64,000 nucleotides of DNA from Dendrolimus kikuchii (Eukaryota; Arthropoda; Insecta; Lepidoptera; Lasiocampidae): positions 9,105,887 through 9,169,886 of the forward strand of contig CM034392.1 of the NCBI GenBank assembly GCA_019925095.2. Direction: 5' to 3'. The translations under genes were made by a program, and so were the position numbers. The notes beneath the pieces were generated by a model, which did no database searches, was not told the origin of the DNA, and was given only the letters and a program-made list of their open reading frames with translations. Position 1 is the stretch's first letter; every line of letters starts with the position of its first letter. Below, one piece after another: positions 50,641 through 63,445 of the stretch.

Positions 50641-51935
50641 TCAGCATTTTTCATTTCGTTTACATTTTTATCCGTCTAGCTGCCAAACGCCTGAGTAACG
50701 CGCGATAGGGAACTTCCTTCTAATAAAATTAAATTTATTCGTCCAAGAAAATTACCGTCCTCTAGACTAATGAAACAGTTCAAGTTACGGATCGCTAGAT
50801 CTACGAAATGACCTGGATCTGCGATAATATTACCAAATAGAATACTAATAAAGACGTTGCTGGATTGTGAACAAATTGTTATTAAAAGTTTTTTGAGTTT
50901 TCGTAGCCATTATAAATAAAAATTCTTACATAATCTTTATGTTTTCTTTATTTTCTTTCTTTCTATGTACGTCTGTTCGTATTTTTTTGCCTAAGTCATT
51001 TCCCTCTTAATACACTGTCTATATGGATGAAATTTGACAGTAAGGTGTAAAAATTTATACCATTAAAAAGAAATTCAGACATACATAAATTAACCTAGGA
51101 AATTAATTCACTTTTGTTAAACATTCACTAAAAGTATATTAATTTAAAAGACTACACTTTAATAACACTAGTTTAAATTAATGTATTCTGTTTCGTATCT
51201 GGAGGCTTTACTCTCGAACCCAAAAGAGTCAATGAAATTTTGGATAAGAAAGAAAGAACAAAGATTTCGTTAAATTATAAAATTACATTATTATAGTCTT
51301 AATAACACACTTTTTAAACATCATCATAAAACATACAGAGATGATTATTTACTCGTCGCTAACAACCTTTCGCAACAAATTAAATTCCACTTTATCAAGC
51401 CAATTGTGGCTAAAAAACCGTCACATCGAACACGACCGCGGTACAAAATGAACATAATTCGAAACAACAATGGAGCTCCGAACCACATTGGGGCTCTAAT
51501 TAATCCAATTTGGGGATAAAAGGCCCCGAGAAGCCAACACGATGGCGAGTGACGTCACAGTGTAACAAGGTACATTATTATCATGTTAGTGTTCCGGAGG
51601 TTGTAACTTGTTCAAAGTTCGTCATTGATTCTATTACTTGATTAGCGTTACAGCCTTGTTTCTAAAGATGACATGAACATATCTTGAGCGTCCATGCAGG
51701 ACCTTATAATTACATTTTTTTCCGTCAAAATTGTTTCATAATAGTTGTTTAGTATTTTGAAAAAAAAAAATAATTTCACAAGAAAATGAAGTACAATGTT
51801 CTGCACTAAAGTCGACGATATTGCATATTGAATAAAAAATCGGTGTAAGTCAAAATTGCCGTTTGGAAATTTTCTAATGAAATGCGTGTTTTTTGTCAGG
51901 TCTTAACAATTTAGTAGATTATTTTATTATTATTA
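50641..51935. other. AT-rich DNA
   Basis: A TTTTCGTAGCCATTATAAA phrase at about 50900 recalls the GGGTTCCGTAGCC repeat class. Nothing else is recognised. Confidence 0.35.
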
Positions 51936-51939
51936 ATTA

Positions 51940-52485
51940 GGTCTGCGTTTCACTAAGTTTAAAACTAAATTAAAAAGCATCTTGCTAAAAAAGGGATACT
52001 ACACTATTGAAGAATACTTAAATGACAAACATTCATTTACATAGCAGCTCGCTTGAACCTAAATTTTGTATAACGTTTTTTATATTATCAAGCTTGTAAG
52101 GAATTTATGGAGACATATTGCAGCATAACACTTTAATACGTCATGTCATTATTATAACTATAATATTATTTTTCTTTTCTTTTATTGACTTGTTCTTATT
52201 GAGTATGCATTGTTTGCTAAAACTCCATTAATTCTTCAAAAAGTAATTCTGTAACATACTTCGGTACAAAACTTATAAAAAAATGATTTGAGATATAAAT
52301 AGAATCCAGTCAGTCCTATCTTTTTTCTGCTTCACCTACATCGCCAGATTAGTTAAGAATTTCTTTTCTGATAAGGCCGCCTGTTGTTTTGCCAAGAAGT
52401 ACTGTAATTATACATTTTGTTTTTGTATTTGTTTATTTTGGTGAGCAATAAAGTGTTATTTATCTATCTATATATCTAGAATATG
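51940..52485 (+). pseudogene. L2/CR1-group LINE: last RT codons and 3' UTR
   Basis: Starting near 51948, a frame encodes LRFTKFKTKLKSILLKKGYY and TIEEYLNDKHSF before stop at about 52042. This is the very C-terminus of an L2/CR1-group RT. The 3' UTR continues to GATAAGGCCGCC (52370), TTTGGTGAGCAATAAAGTGT and a TATCTATC tail. It is 5'-truncated, and too short to show as a long open frame. Confidence 0.75.
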
Positions 52486-52714
52486 AAATATAAAGAAAAA
52501 CAATATTTAGCTAGACGTGTTGCTGGGGAGTTCCTTGCCGCTTCTTCCCCTTAACAGCATTAACACGTTGCGAAGCGGTGTACATAGAATAGGAAGTAAA
52601 AATTAAATTTTAACTTACATGTATGACCTTCAAAAAGTGTTCTCCAGTGGAACTTATTTTGAACAAAAACTTTTGAATGTGAATTACTCCATCTTACATA
52701 ATGATAGTGTTGGT

Positions 52715-53290
52715 GACTGTGGTCAAATGCGTCTTGTTTGTTAAAAATAACGCCGTTATTTATTAGCTAGTTTAGTGTATATTTTATAGTCAATGGTCGA
52801 CATGCAGTCTCTTCCCGGAATGACTGGTTAATCCTAGGTTTGACCAAGGCCTTTCGACAAAACCCGAAATAAATTCCAATTTCGGCCTTTGACTAAAGTA
52901 TTTTTAGTCAAACCTAGAAGTAATAACTTTTTAGTCAATCGTCGAATGTAAAATAATCTGTTTCGGGCTTTGCCTAACCGATCCTAGAAGCGACTAAGGC
53001 AGACTCGGTCAAACGTCGATTCGTACTGCACTTATTACATATTTAATGACCGTATAAATTAGTTTCTACTAAGTTCGACAAAAATTCGTTAGTCAAAGGC
53101 AGAAAAACATCATTCATTTGGACTTTGCCTAAGACTTTATGTCACACCTGAGGTTTGACTAGTCAAACCTAGAAGCACCAGAGCTTCGATGTTTGACTAT
53201 AACATAATATACATACGTTATTTGGCAACGTTTGGCGTCATTAACAATGTATAACAATGTGTCATAATGCATTAAACCTTTAGCTATATG
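52715..53290. repeat. MITE (copy B) with another palindromic MITE nested inside
   Basis: The outer left end GTGACTGTGGTCAAATGCGT matches the TIR of 45330-45855. The inner part (about 52805-53190) is a separate element with AATCCTAGGTTTGACCAAGG at its left and TTTGACTAGTCAAACCTAGA at its right. AGTCAAACCTAGAAG and similar repeats sit inside (near 52909 and 53162). After it, TACATACGTTATTTGGCAAC and GGCGTCATTAACAATG resume the outer element. Confidence 0.65.
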
Positions 53291-53880
53291 TGTGTGATAT
53301 AATATGCACTAACACTAATACATATTATATATAGATGGATCACGGATTTGTTAATTAAAAAGAGAGAAATGATCGTGCATTTCACTCGCCTTCATTATAA
53401 ATGCGCCGCTGTTGAATTCCACAAATTCTTTATGCAATAAACACGCTTTTTATTAGCTGATCTCAAAACTGTAAAATTTAGACTTACATCTTTTTTTATT
53501 AAACGCGCGATATGTCAAGCAATGTTTGGTCTAAGTAATACATGATTACAAATCTTTATACTATTCTTTAGCATATTTTGGGCAAAGAAAAGAATAAGAT
53601 TTGGTATAATTATAAACTTTATAGAGATACACTGCAATAGACTAAAATTTACATTTGTTATATATATAGGTATATGTATTTAATTGACATACACATATTG
53701 GAATAATATATTGCATAATTGTTAAAGGTAATAAATATTACTCAAATTATATAATAGTTATACAATAAATTCATAAATAAGAACTGGATAATAGCTTGCA
53801 CACCATTTACATTATGTTAAAATGTACTGAACGATAAATTTCATTTGTATCTAACTATAATAAATATCTTATTTCATTTT
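53291..53880. other. AT-rich DNA
   Basis: Nothing recognised. Confidence 0.4.
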
Positions 53881-54099
53881 ATATATATAACTAGCTTGCC
53901 GCCATTACGTTACTGCGGAACTCTGACTTTGTTTTGATATCTTCTGAACCCTTTAAGACGCTTCAGACACTAATTGAGATAAACTCTCGGACTGACACAT
54001 GTGGGTAAGGATAGACCTTTTATATATATAGTATTTATCTATGGATAGACCCACTAAAAATAATTTATTACTATTAAATAAAACTCGTGATGTCAGGAG

Positions 54100-54245
54100 C
54101 CTTAAGAACAGACGAGCGTGCATGACAAGAGTTATGAATGTCCAAGAAGCAAGTGAGGTGTGTAAGAATAAGCCTAAATGGCGCTCTGTTGTTCGTGCCT
54201 ACCCCGCAAGGGAACTGGCGTGAAGTTATGTATATATGTATGTGA
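54100..54245 (+). mobile_element. Non-LTR element 3' terminus with TATG tail
   Basis: A short frame encodes MTRVMNVQEASEVC and KWRSVVRAYPARELA with stop at 54221-54223, followed by GAAGTTATGTATATATGTAT. It is the same family as the inverted copy at 38280-38400. 5'-truncated. Confidence 0.7.
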
Positions 54246-56059
54246 ATAAAACTCCAGTTGATTGTTGAAAAGCAATTTTCTTTTAGAATATTGGCTAAGT
54301 GGCCAGCGCCACACATAGTCAAAAATATTGGAAATAATGATTTATAGCTAGGCATTGCACAAATAGCAGTTGTTAAGGCATATATTTTGAAATCACAGGC
54401 TGATGCTTCAATTTTATTTTTTGATATTGAATAATATTTAAGTTGCATATAGTGTTCAGGTCGATTCATGGTCGAAATGAGCTATACTATTAGGTGAAAA
54501 TACTATTCGGATAAAATTACCTAAGATATTGAAAAAACCGATACGTTACATAAAAGTAACATATATAAACAATGTAAAAAGAACTACATACTAAGAATGA
54601 TCGGTACAAAGATATAGTGTTGCAGCGAGCACACGTATATCGCAACATAAAAAGGAGTGACGTAATCGAGTTCTAAAGCCAGGTTATAAATAAACAAGCC
54701 TATCCTTTATTAGGGAAGGTACATGGGGGGCGAAGAAACCATGTATGAGCATTCACAGAATTAAGTCCACATGAATCGGCCCAATGAATACATGTACTAT
54801 ATTGCTATTCTTAGGCAGAGAAGGGTTAAGTAGGGACACCATGTCTAACCAATATAGTGAGACAATTTATTGACATAGAGCGCAAGTTGTTTACTTAAAC
54901 AGTCTTTTTGTAATATTACTAAAATAGAATACCTAGTTATATTTTAAAAACACTTTCTTCTTTTTTTAGTTATTTAAAAGGAAGATGACTGTAATAATGT
55001 AATAGAACAGTAACAAAAGTAAAATTTATCTATGTCATTACAACTGAAATATCTATCAGTGGTTCTAAAATAAATGGAAAACTTTAAATGAAAGTTGCTA
55101 GTTTTAAAATTTCTGTTTGTCAGTCTATTTGAAAGTTTATTTTGAATGGCTTAACAGATTTCAATGAATTTTAGGGATAAAAACAAGAATTGTATGTAAG
55201 TTTTCTTACATATTTTATTTCTTTCTTTTGCAAGGATTAGAAGATATGAATATAAAATCCAATTATACGCGCGAGTAAAGCTAGCGACACGGAGAGCTTG
55301 TAAATAAGTCAAAACTGTATACTACATATACTTACATATATAAATAGGCAATAAAGCATTTGTAATTGTATGCAAAAAGGGTAAAAATTGAGATGTCTTT
55401 ATAATAGAAAAGATTGAAAATAATATCAAATCGTTGATTATATACCTCATAATCAAAGAAACAAATATAATTACTTCTAGATAAACAATACTAAGAAAGG
55501 TATCTACACCGACCCGAGAGAGAGGCAAACGAATAAAAAAATTTTTTTACCTTGGCGGCAGTTTGTTAGGCTCTCAAAGTTGAGACTGAATAGTAGTTTG
55601 AGTATATTTTGTTCCTATAAATACTTATCAATGATCTTGAGACTTACATACATGAGATTTCTAAAACAATAACACGTCAAACTACCGTACTTATAGACAG
55701 TTTATTGTTCATTTACCATAGTTCGTAGACATTGAATTGCTTATTTGATTGTTTTATTTGGTCAGCAAACAGAAAAAAATCAAAAATACAACTGCAAAAA
55801 AGATAATTTAAAAGTAATGCACTAAAAAGACCGAAACAAGATTAAGAATAGAAAACAAAATTAAAATCAACTATACACAATGTAAACTCTATTATGGTTT
55901 AACAGACAATAATGTGAGCTGAAAGCTTAAGTAAAATTTAGTTTTGCACCCGCATTACGTTCAAGTGAGTAATGTACTATTTCAGGCCAAAATCCGCCAT
56001 TTTGTTAATTTTCAAACACCTATCTAAGGATCCTTTGGTTTTTAAGACGATAATAATCT
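54246..56059. other. AT-rich DNA
   Basis: No feature is recognised. Open frames (for example 54469-54074 minus, 131 aa, overlapping the LINE tail) lack known motifs. Confidence 0.4.
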
Positions 56060-56340
56060 TAATTGTCGAAATCCATCAAGCCGTTTCAAAGAAACGAGGT
56101 AATAAAGAAATTTAAAGCTTTTGAGTCCACCTTCATTATGCGCACCGTAAAGGAGCGGAACTCACTGCCGGATTTTGTTTTTCACGAAACCTACAACCTG
56201 GGTGTCTTCAAGTCCCTTGTGAATAGGTATCTTCTTGGTAAGCGAGCTCCATGTTAGACCATGTCGCTGCTCAAAATTGAGCGAGATAATTAATGGACAA
56301 ACGCAAACATATACAGTAATAAATAAAAAAATTTACTAAC
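56060..56340 (+). pseudogene. CR1/Jockey-like RT, extreme C-terminus
   Basis: The frame ending at 56257 encodes FIMRTVKERNSLPDFVF and FKSLVNRYLLGKRAPC, matching the end of the 6735-7440 fragment (FIIRTAEEWKSIPSSAF and FKSRVNRYLLGKRAPP). The 3' UTR is short and A-rich near 56325. 5'-truncated. Confidence 0.82.
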
Positions 56341-56744
56341 ATTCAAGATACGCGCGAAAAACATAACCCTTGCTTGGCAGTCGCGTAAAAACTAACAATT
56401 CAGAAAAACTTCTAAATCCTAAATCAAAATCTCGTCTCACTTTTTGATGTTTTTAATTTAAAATATTTTATCAGTCAAAAATTATAACTTAAGAAATTTC
56501 TATTTAATTTGTAACCGCTTTGGTCTAAAAATATATATTTCAAATAATAAAACGTCAAGAAGCGAGAAAAGAATTACCTGTTGCGCTATGTTCTCGTTAT
56601 CTGTGTGACGTTTTTATTGAGTTGTCATTTCTGGTATTGTGTTGATTTTACAAAAGACTTATTTTCAAAGTATAAATATTATATTACTACTCCGTCTCGG
56701 ATAATATTAGCGCTAGCGACCATTTCACGCAGATGTAGCTACAG
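56341..56744. other. AT-rich DNA
   Basis: Nothing recognised. Confidence 0.4.
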
Positions 56745-56905
56745 GTTTGATGCGTTGTTTGTGATGGGATATTATTATTAATTGTTAATGACGTTCAACA
56801 TTGTCAGATAACAAATGTATACACTAAAGTGACTAATCATTAACAGCGTAATTTTGAACTCTATAAACAAGATGCATTTGGCCACAGTCACTAATGATTA
56901 CATTA
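56745..56905. repeat. MITE copy C (end region)
   Basis: It matches the right part of 45700-45860: ATTATTAATTGTTAATGACG, AACAAGATGCATTTGGCCAC and AGTCACTAATGATTACATTA. The left end is missing, so this is a partial copy. Confidence 0.65.
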
Positions 56906-59340
56906 TCTCAAATGGAATAAGGGCATGAAATAGACTGAAATAATAAAACTATAAAATGAAAAGGCAAATCTTTAAGGCACACAACAATATAGACAGGGAC
57001 ATATAACTCGAAATCGTTAAATGTTCTTTATCGTAACTTTGGAGAGAAGTTCGCTTTACGATCCCATAGATGCGCCCACAAATATCTTCAGACGACATTG
57101 ACAAAGATCCTCGTCTAGACCAGCAATCGTTTTAAGGGTATATTTGATTTGAATCGTTTTTCAGCAAGTATGATTTTACGATGAAAACAATACGGTCTGG
57201 AATTTGATTGATATTTTAGTGTTCTGTGCATTTAAGAGCAATTTAATAGTGACTACTACTTGTACAGGGCTCTAATCCTCCTAATGTCCTTCTTAATATT
57301 ACAAATGCGAAAGTAACTTTGTTTGTTAACTTTAAACGGCTGAATGGATTTTGACGAAACTTGACAAGGAGGTAGAATAATAATCATCATCATCAGGAAT
57401 AATTCTCGCGATGTGGACATTACCCGTATGAAAGAATTCGTGACAAAGCCGATTAAATAGTTTTATAGGTACATTGCTTATTAATGTAAATGTAATGTAG
57501 TATCATAATTTGTAAAATATACAAGAAAAACCAGTGTTTGAGCCACTGTCATAAGAATGAGATGCATGTGTTATAGCCTATAGCCACTGAGCTAATAGTT
57601 TGGATAAATAAATAATAATTGAACAAAAAATAATTAACAAAATAAAATGCATGGTCTGGAAGAATTTGCTACATTGTAATTTTCCATAGAAACTATTTTA
57701 GGAGACTTTGCTGATAAAGTATAATTTGCTGATCTTATCATTAGTTTATTAGAACGCCAAGGTATCAGATTCAACAGGGTAAATTTCGTAAGCAAACATT
57801 GTGTTATTTAATTTCATTTGGGTGCAGAGCTTCAGGTCCTGAATTATCTATTTTATTATAACACGCTTAAAAGAAAGATGCGACGTGTGTGTGTGTGTGT
57901 CTGTTTGTCTGCCTCTAAAAATGAATTAAAATACCTAAATAAAGGTATTTGTAAATTTCAGTTTTGAGTAAATTATTTTCTCTTTAAATAATCCTCAGTT
58001 TACATGTTATATAAATCGGGGAATAAATTGGGAATAATGCTTAAAGAGGAGACCCGTTCAAGACCCTTTTTCATACTATTGGATAACTTAGCTTCAATAT
58101 ACCGAGAGACGAGAACCTAGTTCATTGCCTTCCAGTTATTCTAGCTTTCAAAGTCAAACTCAAATTTCATTTAAAATTTAAATATTAATAAAAACTCCTT
58201 TACTTACTTCAAGCAAGTTTATAATTCGTACTAGAAATCAAGTATCGATCCATATTATCTACATATATTATAATAAGTTCAATATAGTAAGTATAAATTT
58301 GTTTAATAACGTAAGAAGATACAACAAAAAATCACAAATACCCTGACACTATTGTACTGTCAAGAGGACGAGTAAATACGAAAACATATTTTACTTGTTC
58401 CAAATACTTCTCACTGCGACGCTTTAAATTTATCTCGTGCACCCAAAATTAACGCTCCCATTTTATATTAAACTAAATCTAAAAACCCCTTTTTTAAGAT
58501 TTTGAGAACATAGGCAACGTCATATTTATATCTTAAATAGATTTGTTTGCTTAGCCTCAGCTTTGAAAACGAGTCGATTCTTATAAATTTTAATTAATAA
58601 AATTGATATTATTTGTGTGGAATACCGATTCAAAGTTTACACAATCGTAACAGAATAAACTAATTGTTATTAGTACTTTCAGTAATAGGATTGAAATATC
58701 TCTAAAAAGGGGATAGCTTCCGCGGGAAATGGATATTCTAATAGCAGAAATAGGACTGAGAAGTATTACGCAAGATAAGCCACACAGAAATTTCTAGTGT
58801 CCTATACTATTTTCTAAAATATGTGAACCCCATAAAAGAACCCCGTTTTAACTCCCCGATGTCTTGGTTGCCCGAACGCGGCTGGAATTTGTAATGAACC
58901 CCTTAAGTTTATATGCTTTTATTTAGGCAGCCACACGTCTATTAATGTGTCAAAGAGGCTATTTTAAATTCTGATGACGTAACTAGGACGTAGTTAAGAA
59001 GTAACCTTGTATGAATTTTGATTGAATTTGTAGTAAGTAATCAATTTTATTAGTGGTATTGTTAACTCATACATACTCTCGAAAATATTTTAAAATTAAC
59101 AGACGTCTTTGACTCAGTCACACGTAGAGTCTTGGTCTTTGCCTGTCGATACTAATGTTAAATTCCGGATGCTTTCGGCGAGTCTAATTTTCGAATTTGT
59201 ATTAATTTGGCCTAAAAAGGGTTTAAATAATAAAACTCTAATTTTGCAGGATTTAAAAGCATTTTTAGAATTACTATTAGTTACACTCATTACATTGAAT
59301 TACGAAATTAACAAACTACACAGCTGTTCTAGAATGTTTA
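56906..59340. other. AT-rich DNA with minor repeats
   Basis: ATTACAAATGCGAAAGTAAC at about 57298 is the start of an inverted RTE-type 3' end. A (GT)n run of about 16 bases is at 57883-57899. Nothing else is recognised. Confidence 0.35.
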
Positions 59341-59344
59341 TTCT

Positions 59345-59575
59345 GCCTAAAATAAGACGTGGAGGGAACTTCCCGCTGAGGTTTTCACTCTGCGCTACGA
59401 TATGGGGTCATTTAAGAAGGGTGTCATTGAATTTTTTTGAGGTTGGCAACGAGTTGGCAACGCCTCTGGTGCTGCAAACATCCGTAGGCGGCGGTGATCA
59501 CTTTTCATCAGATAGACAGTTTACTTATTTGTCGGCTTTTGACAATAAATAAAGTTACGATATTGATAGAATATA
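59345..59575 (+). pseudogene. CR1/Jockey-like RT C-terminus and tail, related to the 29.4 kb element
   Basis: Read with one stop, it gives WRELPAEVFTLRYDMGSFKK and GVIEFF, then GWQRVGNASGAANIRR. This mirrors WNELPAEVFPQRYDMEFFKK at 31235-31290. The 3' UTR has CACTTTTCATCAGATAGACA and ends GACAATAAATAAAG. 5'-truncated. The longer open frame through this region (59109-59552) is in the wrong frame and is incidental. Confidence 0.78.
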
Positions 59576-62396
59576 TTTTACATTGTCTGTATCATTCCTT
59601 GCGATATACTACAGTACGTAATAGGACACAGTGACCGTCTAAAATGAAATGTTCATATAACCGAGTCAAAACATCGGGGTCAGGCGAACCATGTCATACG
59701 CAGATAATTCGCTTTGATCGACTCGAAATTGGGACCCCGCTGAGGTCTATTTGGAAAACATATTGAGATTTTTTCCATTTACTTGCTGAAAAATTGTATG
59801 CTTATTTTTATGTTCTGTCATGTAATCTGTCATCGTGATCAAAGGGTTTCAATATAAACAAATAATATCAAAAATATATTTTAACAGTTCGAAGCGGAAT
59901 TTTAATTTTATTTCGCATTCTATTTGTTAGTGCCTAATTATCTGCCGTCTAAAAAAAGTATTTTGTGAGAAAAATAATAGTAAATCACAGGTCTGCGAGT
60001 GTGCACTCTTAATCGGTTGATAAACGCGCGAGCAAGTACACGTACTTATGGATCGATGAGCTTTTTCGCATGTGAAAGATTACGTACAAGTTGAGACACC
60101 GGTGAAACACATCGTCGAGATATAAGTACGCGTACCGTCCCACTTTAGACTTGTTTCATCACTAACTTGCTCCCCCCTGCTCAAAGTTGTATATTATAAT
60201 GTTAATTAAAGAAATTACAAAAAAAATATTATTCGCTTTAAACCGCATCTTATTCGAATAAAACAATGTATATTATTTTATTATCTTACTATCAGTGCCA
60301 ACGAATCTTCATTAGCGTTGCCATGACGATATTTTGACTAATGATTTGCAACGGAGGCAAAAAAACCCGACCGCAACGACATCTTATTGATTGATTATAT
60401 TGCTGTATCCCTCAAAAATGACTTCATTTATGGCTATAAAAACTATCTTAAGTTTTGACCCGAGATGTAAACCAGCCCTGTATCGAGTTTCATTTAAATC
60501 TGTTTAGTAATTTCATAATGCTCTAATAGACAGACAGATATAAACTCTTAACAGTTATATTTTTGAAATCAGTTCGTCCGAATTAGCCCGTAATTTCTTT
60601 TTATATTTTATGAATTCATTCTACAATCTTGGCAACCCCTACATATATCATAGTATAGATGTAATATTTCAGGTACCTACACATAGAACTTAGATATATC
60701 AGCAAAGTTGCTGTCCGCAATGAAAGGCATTTATTCCTCGGTTCAGAAATCAATGATTTTGGATGAACGAATCTATAGATACCTACGTGGTTTGACTACA
60801 ATATATTTTATTCATGCCAAAGAGTACTTGTAAGCTCAAAATCCTATTCAGAATCAATATAAAACGTCTTATAAAAGACGTTGAATTAGGCAGTCGTATT
60901 ACTTAAATAGATTTTGGAAATCATCTTATATCGTCTCCAATAAAAACTTGAGAAACTCGAGTTTAATATAAGTGATCAAAATATAATTTGTTATGAATTT
61001 TAAACAATACCTACAAGAATGAAATAAAGTATTTCCATAAGCTTTAAACGGTAAGATCGGTATGTAAGTCATGATGACTAAGTATAACTGAAATGTTGAG
61101 TCAAGTTCATTGTAGGTAATGCCGAAAAAGTAGGCAATATTAGATGCCTCATTTCATTAAAATTCTGATTCATTATACAAGAAAGGTACAAATAAAGAAC
61201 TTAGAAAACTAAAAATCAGACGTTGTAAAAACAATTCTAGACCATTCTACGAGATTATTTATAATGGTTTAGGTAAATCTAAAACGATACTTTTAAAATC
61301 TTCCTGTCACATGATTTTCATCTGTTCCCATTACATGCTCCACGTTATTCTGCTTCCTTCTAGTTCGTCGAGTCCGGATGTCTTACATAGACTCCATTCT
61401 CATCTCGATTCTTCGAACACACATCTATTTTAATATTTAAATTCGTAATTAAGGAAGATGCTGCTGTATATATTTTTTGTGGTTTATTATTCCGACGACC
61501 GTCTAACAGATTTATGTATGTGGTGAACCTTTAGATGAACATAAACTAATATTTCATTCTAATAATACTTAATCAGTCTCTAAAATTTTCACCGTCTAAA
61601 TATTAAACTTATGATTTAATTTATAAAGGCTGTAGACATCATTAACCTAACTATGTAAGCATTCAAAAGAGATTAGAAGATAATATCTAGGGTGCTTTAT
61701 ATTGTAAGTAATTTTATCAAATTAGTTACTAATTAATCTTCCGACGACGATACCAGCTGTTGTGAAGTTTCTAATTTAGTTGATACAATTATTTAGCTTA
61801 CAAGCCACTTTGTAATAATAATCTCCAGTATTGTTATACAGATTTCATATTTAAAAGATATTGAACGTTACAAAATGAAGACAACTCTTTTGGCAGACTA
61901 TATATGTATCATATAATATGAAAACACTTCTACTAACATCTTGTTATTTTGTTAATATGAAAACACAAAACACAACACAAAAGTTAAAAAAAAATATTAT
62001 TTGCCAAATACTTATAAAATAAATACACATAAAATTAGGAGAATGGTTGAAATTAGAATCACAAAACAAGTGTATATAACAGCGTTATGAATATTAGAGT
62101 TGGTGCCGGTCAACTACGACATACACACCATAATCAAATAGTAGAACTGTTAAAGAAAGGATTACTTCTTATAGGTACTGGGCTATCTGGAGTAGATGCT
62201 ATCCACCTTCTTACACGAAAAGGGCGCTTCTAGTCATCGCAATGCCGAAGTCTCCCTTGTGAAAAAAAAGACAAAGAATAAGGATATATATTTGTATTTA
62301 CATTCCTATGTAATCGCATATTTCTTGTTAGAATTGGGCTTGGTAAATAGACTTGCGTTTGATCATTGTCTCAACTAATATTGAGTGATGACGCGG
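59576..62396. other. AT-rich DNA, nothing recognised
   Basis: 60000-60170 is slightly GC-richer with repeated GTACGCGTAC-type phrases and no known function. The remainder is AT-rich without coding character. Confidence 0.4.
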
Positions 62397-62620
62397 CTAG
62401 GATGGAGCACGCTTACCTATAAGATACCTATTCAATCGTGACTTGAAAACTTCAAAATTATACTGGCCAGGAAAAACAGACTCCGGCAAATTATTCCACT
62501 CATCGGCAGTGCGCACCAGAAAAGACAAAGCGAAGCGTTTTGTTCTGAGTGGTGATGTTTCTACCACATGTAACGGTGGCGTAAACCGATAGAATAGGCT
62601 AGATAAACCAACATCTAAGC
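62397..62620 (-). pseudogene. CR1/Jockey-like RT C-terminus (minus strand)
   Basis: The minus-strand frame ends at TAG 62397-62399 and encodes [37 protein letters not shown] and [16 protein letters not shown]. It is the third copy of the LGKRAP-type C-terminus after 6735-7440 and 56060-56340. There is no in-frame ATG, so the frame is easily missed. 5'-truncated. Confidence 0.85.
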
Positions 62621-63226
62621 ATACGACCGGTTACAAATCAAATCCATGTTCATTGTACGTAGCATTCACTGTAGCTGAGATCAAAACAGTATAAACTAAA
62701 CCTATTACTAGTTCAAAACCTCCAGTAATAGGTAAAGTATCTTTATAAATAGACTATAAAACCCCAACATCGACTTCTAATCCTTAGTATTGTACGGTTT
62801 TTATAAGAAAGCCTCAGATCAGCATTCACTCGAACCCTTTTGAATCCACTTCAGCATAATGAGTAGCATATCCATTATGTGAGCCGGTTGTTTTGATATT
62901 TCCCTGCTCTCTAGGACATCTTACGATGGATAAACTCGCCTTCTATGCTTTTGTGCTAAATATAAAAGGTTGGCTTTTTACGGTTACGTAGCCATATTGG
63001 GGAACAGAACTCCTATGTCATGACCGCCTGTCCGGAAGATTTTGGTTTTCAAACTCGTAGAATTCTGTTACCCCGCTATCTTTTGATCTATGATGTGAAA
63101 TTGAAATATGATTGAATTGAAATATTGAAGTTGAAGGGTTTCAAAATGCTTTCCTATTTACTACTATTCTTAGAACAATATCAATTAAGAAGTTTTTAAG
63201 TTTCGGTCATTTTTATTAAATGGTTA
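62621..63226. other. AT-rich DNA
   Basis: Nothing recognised apart from a GGTTACGTAGCCATATTGG phrase near 62983 of the GTAGCCA repeat class. Confidence 0.4.
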
Positions 63227-63445
63227 TCTATACTAATATTATAAAGAGGTAAAGTTTGTGAGTTTGTGAATTTGTGACGTTGTAGGGGGGGGGGGGGGGG
63301 GGGTAATCTCTGGATCTACTAAACCGATTTAAAAAAAATCTTATACTGTTCGAAAGCTACGTTAACAGGGAGTGTCATAGGCTATATAACATGACGCTAC
63401 ACGGAAGCGGGACAGAGCGCGGGTGAAACCGTGCCGGGCCGCTAG
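63227..63445 (+). mobile_element. Short non-autonomous Helitron
   Basis: A|TCTATACTAATATTATAAAG starts and GGGCCGCTAG|T ends the element, inserted between A and T as Helitrons do. The interior has ACTAAACCGATTT and GAAAGCTACGTTAACAGGGA, then CGCGGGTGAAACCGTGCCGG at the 3' side. The 5' third holds a 19-base G run. No coding. Confidence 0.88.
63285..63303 (+). repeat. Homopolymer G19
   Basis: A run of 19 consecutive G at 63285-63303 inside the Helitron. Its length may be affected by sequencing or assembly error. Confidence 0.9.

Noticed and set aside
59109..59552. 147-codon open frame as a gene
   Set aside because: Its second half overlaps a LINE RT C-terminus that makes sense only in another frame. 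The first half is AT-rich without motifs.
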